Source: Verrucomicrobiota bacterium
GTDB lineage: Bacteria; Chlamydiota; Chlamydiia; Chlamydiales; Rhabdochlamydiaceae
DNA: 64,000 nucleotides
NCBI GenBank assembly: GCA_018239985.1
Contig: JAFEGK010000008.1
Coordinates: 136,582 to 200,581 of the forward strand
Direction of reading: 5' to 3'
Of the stretch, positions 60,952 to 64,000 are shown in pieces. Each line of letters opens with the position of its first letter. Within the stretch, counting starts at the first letter, position 1. Below the pieces are notes generated by a model. It had not been told where the DNA came from, did no database searches, and was given only the letters and a program-made list of their open reading frames with translations. The position numbers and the translations under genes were made by a program.

Positions 60952-61482
60952 TTACTTGATCAAGGATCCAGTAACATACTCGCAGCCTTGATTGCGATAG
61001 GAATCTTTAAAGTTCCAGTAATTTGTGTTTCGCTCGCCCCCTTCAGCGTTGCGACTTACTTCAGGGAATTGCCCTTTCATTGCTGCACATCTGCCATTCA
61101 ATCTGAGCTGAGGGATTATGTGATAGGTTTCGTAGGCTGCAAGACCAATGAACCCTAGAGAAAGAGCGGCAAAACCAATGCGTCTGGCAATAAAAAGGGC
61201 ATTGTGCTCACCATGTCCTTGCTTTAGTGAATAGACCTTTTTGGCAGCAGCGATACCGAATACAGTTGAGCCCAAAATCACAGCTGAACTGGAAGCCAAC
61301 TCATAGGCTTTCTCGGCAGCCAGGTACTCAACGCCTGAAACTAATTCATTTAGAACTTTTCTTGGATCTGTAAAGGCTTCGCCCGACATTTGATTGACTG
61401 TGCTTGCAAAGCTCCTTACGGTTGTTGAAGCTGTAGCCACTGCTTGACGAGCATAGTCGCCAACAATATTACCAATACTCAT
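60952..61482 (-). CDS. Two-helix membrane protein, unknown function (related to 44883-45494)
   Basis: 176 residues from the ATG at 61482, which follows AGGAG; a longer frame from 61662 overlaps the TolC-like gene and is not favoured. Hydrophobic segments at ~85-105 and 125-145, then a Cys-containing tail. Similar layout and partial sequence (LK...ALFIARR...GLAAYETY) to the product of 44883-45494. Inc-like by pattern only. Confidence 0.72.
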   Translation of the reverse strand: MSIGNIVGDYARQAVATASTTVRSFASTVNQMSGEAFTDPRKVLNELVSGVEYLAAEKAYELASSSAVILGSTVFGIAAAKKVYSLKQGHGEHNALFIARRIGFAALSLGFIGLAAYETYHIIPQLRLNGRCAAMKGQFPEVSRNAEGGERNTNYWNFKDSYRNQGCEYVTGSLIK

Positions 61483-61549
61483 TATTTTTACTCCTTTTGG
61501 TTTTTTTGATGATAAACATAATGAATAATAGCAAATAAATGAGTATTTG

Positions 61550-62983
61550 TCAATTAAGGCATTGAGAATATTCAACTTCTGTTGAATAGTTGTCGGCATC
61601 GACGACCCAACCGCCGCCGAGGGCTTGATAGATGCCGATGAGAGTGGTGAAGCTGTCTCCAAGTGTTTGAGTGTAATCGACCTGGGTTCCTAGTAGTTCA
61701 ATGAGGGCCGTGAGGTAGGTGAGTAGGTCCGTCTGTCCATATTCGTAAAGATATTCGTTTAGTAATACAAATTCTTTTAAAGCCTTAATCCCGGCATTTT
61801 GCTCCTTTACAAGCTTGAGAGTGAGGGTGTGAGCGATAAGGGCGTCGTTGACCTCTTTAAAGCCGTTTAAAACGGCCTGTTGGTAGGAATGGACCAGGGT
61901 CTCTTTTTGGGCCTGGGCCAGGCGGAGCTCGTTGGTCAATCTGCCACCTGTAAAGATCTCCTGGAGGATGGTGACTCCATATTGCCAGATGGTCGAGGGA
62001 TTTTTGAGCAGTTCGCTCAGGAAGGAGCTTTGGGTTCCATAGGCGCCGGTGAGCGAAATTTGGGGGAAGAATTGGGCCCTGGCAACCCCGATTTGGGCGT
62101 TAGCAGCGATCAGGTTTTGCTCGGCGGCGAGGATTTCGGGTCGTTGGTTGAGTAGGTCGGAGGGGAGGAAGGTAGGCACAGAGGGGGGCATATTGATTTC
62201 GCTGAGGAGGCTGCCGCGGCAAATTTCTGTCGGGGCGCGACCAACGAGGATGCTAAGGAGATTTTCTTCTAGCCCGATGCTGATTTTGAGTTGCTCGACG
62301 AGGGTTTGGGCATTGGCGACATCAGCTCTTGCCAGTTCGACTTCGATGTCGCTCACTTGTCCTAGGCGGAAGCGGGCTTCGATCAATTTTAACAGTTCTA
62401 GGCGGGCATCTAGCAACTCATTTGCATAATCGAGTTGTAGGTCAAATTGGCGCAGTTGGATGTAGGAGGAGGCAACGGCGCTCACGACGGTGAGGACGAC
62501 AGTTTTGCGCACTTCAATTTGGGCGAGCAGCTGATGCAGAGCTACGTCGTTGGAGCTGCGAATGAGTCCCCAGAGGTCAATGTACCAAGAGCCGTTGAGG
62601 ACCATTGTATAGAGGGGCTGTTTTGTTGGTCGCCCTGGCGGGATAGGTGTTAGAATCGTGGTTGCTGTCGTCTTTTGTCTGACCGCCTCGATATTACCGC
62701 TGATTTGGGGATAGAGCTGGGATCTAGAAATGCCCAGCTGGGCCATAAACTGCTCCACTCGGTAGATTGCCGTTTTGATGTCTTGGTTGTATTGAAGAGC
62801 GCTCATGACGAGGTCATCCAAGACGGGATCTTGGAGCAGGGTCCACCAGCAATTGTTGGGGTTGCATGAAATTTCATCTTGCTGGATGCGCCACTGGCAG
62901 GGGATTTCGGGCTCTGGGCGGCAATACTGGGGTTGGAAATTGCAAGCGGCCAGAAGGATTAAAAGAAAAAGCTTCTTCATCAT
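61550..62983 (-). CDS. Outer-membrane efflux lipoprotein, TolC/NodT family
   Basis: 477 residues. Lipobox LLAAC with C14; the two OEP repeats of long helices span ~70-240 and 270-460 (QNQDIKTAIYRVEQ-like and AEQNLIAANAQIGVARAQFFP). It is the outer-membrane channel of a tripartite efflux pump with the RND gene, whose stop overlaps its start (ATGATG). Adaptor protein gene is likely beyond the window. Confidence 0.93.
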   Translation of the reverse strand: MMKKLFLLILLAACNFQPQYCRPEPEIPCQWRIQQDEISCNPNNCWWTLLQDPVLDDLVMSALQYNQDIKTAIYRVEQFMAQLGISRSQLYPQISGNIEAVRQKTTATTILTPIPPGRPTKQPLYTMVLNGSWYIDLWGLIRSSNDVALHQLLAQIEVRKTVVLTVVSAVASSYIQLRQFDLQLDYANELLDARLELLKLIEARFRLGQVSDIEVELARADVANAQTLVEQLKISIGLEENLLSILVGRAPTEICRGSLLSEINMPPSVPTFLPSDLLNQRPEILAAEQNLIAANAQIGVARAQFFPQISLTGAYGTQSSFLSELLKNPSTIWQYGVTILQEIFTGGRLTNELRLAQAQKETLVHSYQQAVLNGFKEVNDALIAHTLTLKLVKEQNAGIKALKEFVLLNEYLYEYGQTDLLTYLTALIELLGTQVDYTQTLGDSFTTLIGIYQALGGGWVVDADNYSTEVEYSQCLN

Positions 62984-64000
62984 TTCAGCTCCTCTCTCTT
63001 TTTCACTTTGATTTTTCTAGCGCATAGCACGAAGAAGAGAGGAACAAAGCACAGGGCAAAAGTGGTCGCTGCGATCATTCCTCCGAGGACGCCCACACCG
63101 ACTGAATGGCGGCTTGCAGCTCCTGCTCCCGAGCTGAAGACAAGGGGGAGCACGCCGCAAATGAAGACGAGCGAGGTCATGATGATGGCGCGGAAGCGGA
63201 GCTTAGCTGCTTCAAGGGCGGCATCGTAGACTGAGAGCCCTTCTTCCATTTTCATCAGGGCAAATTCGACAATGAGGATCGAGTTTTTTGCCGAAAGGGC
63301 GATCAGGGTGACGAGCCCAATTTGGAAATAGACGTCATTGGACATGCCTAAGAGCCTGATGGCGATGAAGGCACCTAGCGTTCCAAAGGGGACGATCAAA
63401 ATGATGGCGAAAGGCAGTGACCACTTTTCATAGAGGGCTGACAGGATCAGGAAGACCATGACCAGCCCCGCAATGAAGGCAACAGAAGAGGTGCCCCCGC
63501 TGGCGATTTCTTGATAGGCTTGACCACTCCACCCGTAATACATGTCCTCAGGCAGAGTTTTGGCCAGCTCTTCCATCGCTTTGATCGCTTGGCCTGTGCT
63601 ATACCCTTTTGCAGGTCCACCAATCAGGTGGGAAGCAGTGAAATCATTAAATCGGGTGATCAGGTTAGGCCCAGGCTGGTATTTTACAGAGACAAGAGTA
63701 GTGATCGGGACCATTTCTCCGCTACTTGAACGGACGTAAATGTCGCGCAAATTTTCAGGTTTTTCCCGATAGGAAGGCTCCGCTTGCACCAGCACTTGAT
63801 AGACGAGTCCAAATTTGTTGAAGTTGTTGATATAATAGGCTCCAAAGAAAGCTTGCAGTGCTTGGAAAACGTCTGCGATCGCAACTCCCATGCATTTGGC
63901 TTTATTCCGGTCCAGGTCGAGGAAGAATTGCATATTGTCAAATTCAGCGGTCGAGCGGATCGTACCAAGTTCAGGGCGTTTCTTGGCCTCTGCTAGAAAA
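62980..64000 (-). CDS. RND multidrug efflux permease, C-terminal part (truncated by window edge)
   Basis: About 340 residues at the end of an AcrB/MexB-like pump; the frame runs past 64000, where it still reads RPELGTIRSTAEFDN, the porter-domain loop. GATSVAF-like GTSSVAFIAG and QIGLVTLIALSAKNSILIVEFA with the GVLPL region (VFICGVLPLVFSSGAG) are signatures of HAE1-type RND pumps. Ends LKCFVPLFFV-like with a basic tail. Probably preceded by an adaptor gene. Confidence 0.94.
   Translation of the reverse strand, partial: FLAEAKKRPELGTIRSTAEFDNMQFFLDLDRNKAKCMGVAIADVFQALQAFFGAYYINNFNKFGLVYQVLVQAEPSYREKPENLRDIYVRSSSGEMVPITTLVSVKYQPGPNLITRFNDFTASHLIGGPAKGYSTGQAIKAMEELAKTLPEDMYYGWSGQAYQEIASGGTSSVAFIAGLVMVFLILSALYEKWSLPFAIILIVPFGTLGAFIAIRLLGMSNDVYFQIGLVTLIALSAKNSILIVEFALMKMEEGLSVYDAALEAAKLRFRAIIMTSLVFICGVLPLVFSSGAGAASRHSVGVGVLGGMIAATTFALCFVPLFFVLCARKIKVKKREELK

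Noticed and set aside
1-64000. tRNA and rRNA genes
   Set aside because: I looked for TPsiC-like GGTTCGAATC stems in gaps and saw none that fold; no rRNA-like stretches.

Overview
The window looks like a chromosome segment of a bacterium of the phylum Chlamydiae, probably an environmental (Parachlamydiales-type or deeper) lineage rather than a Chlamydia pathogen. The pointers are a V-type ATPase operon in the chlamydial order (E, DUF2764 protein, A, B, D, I, K) next to transaldolase, a ValS / membrane protein / PknD-type kinase block, many small secreted or two-helix membrane proteins without recognisable family, and eukaryote-like proteins (F-box plus leucine-rich repeats, RING-H2-like, opioid-growth-factor-receptor-like, eukaryotic-type TrpRS). 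The assignment is made from memory of gene content, not from a search.

Layout. 0-4 kb: an exported alkylsulfatase, a 173-bp palindromic repeat, and an F-box/LRR candidate effector. 4-8.8 kb: an ABC-2 exporter pair, glycogen branching enzyme, transaldolase. 8.8-10.3 kb: four small exported proteins. 10.5-18 kb: the V-ATPase operon, whose c-subunit carries the residues of a Na+ site. 18-21.2 kb: a Ca2+-type P-ATPase and a small membrane protein. 21.4-31.3 kb: one tightly overlapping operon for a cytoplasmic group-3b-like [NiFe]-hydrogenase (four structural genes, protease, HypA, F, C, D, E and a NiCoT nickel permease) with no hypB. 31.3-36.2 kb: a RING-H2-like membrane protein, carB lacking its regulatory domain, carA, and a MntA/HepT pair. 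36.2-43.2 kb: hydrolase, amino-acid permease, EamA transporter, MsrB, fumarase, and two tandem proteins fusing a cyclic-nucleotide-binding-like domain to a CPBP membrane protease. 43.2-48.6 kb: a 162-bp palindrome, candidate inclusion/effector membrane proteins, Nudix, lipoprotein, DAHP synthase, OGFr-domain protein and the second 173-bp repeat. 48.6-55.9 kb: ValS, a membrane protein and PknD on the minus strand, then eukaryotic-type TrpRS. 56-64 kb: two tandem nucleotidyltransferase-like proteins, a secreted protein, a DUF4143 ATPase, and a TolC-like/RND efflux operon running off the right edge.

How it fits together. The hydrogenase operon could exchange electrons between H2 and NAD(P)H and is self-sufficient for active-site assembly apart from HypB. 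The V-ATPase, Ca2+ pump, NiCoT, RND and ABC systems are membrane ion and drug traffic. In Chlamydia trachomatis the tal, V-ATPase, valS and pknD genes lie close together (from memory); here about 30 kb containing the hydrogenase, carAB and toxin-antitoxin-like genes lies between atpK and valS, so this stretch reads as accessory or rearranged. No rRNA, tRNA or CRISPR array was recognised.
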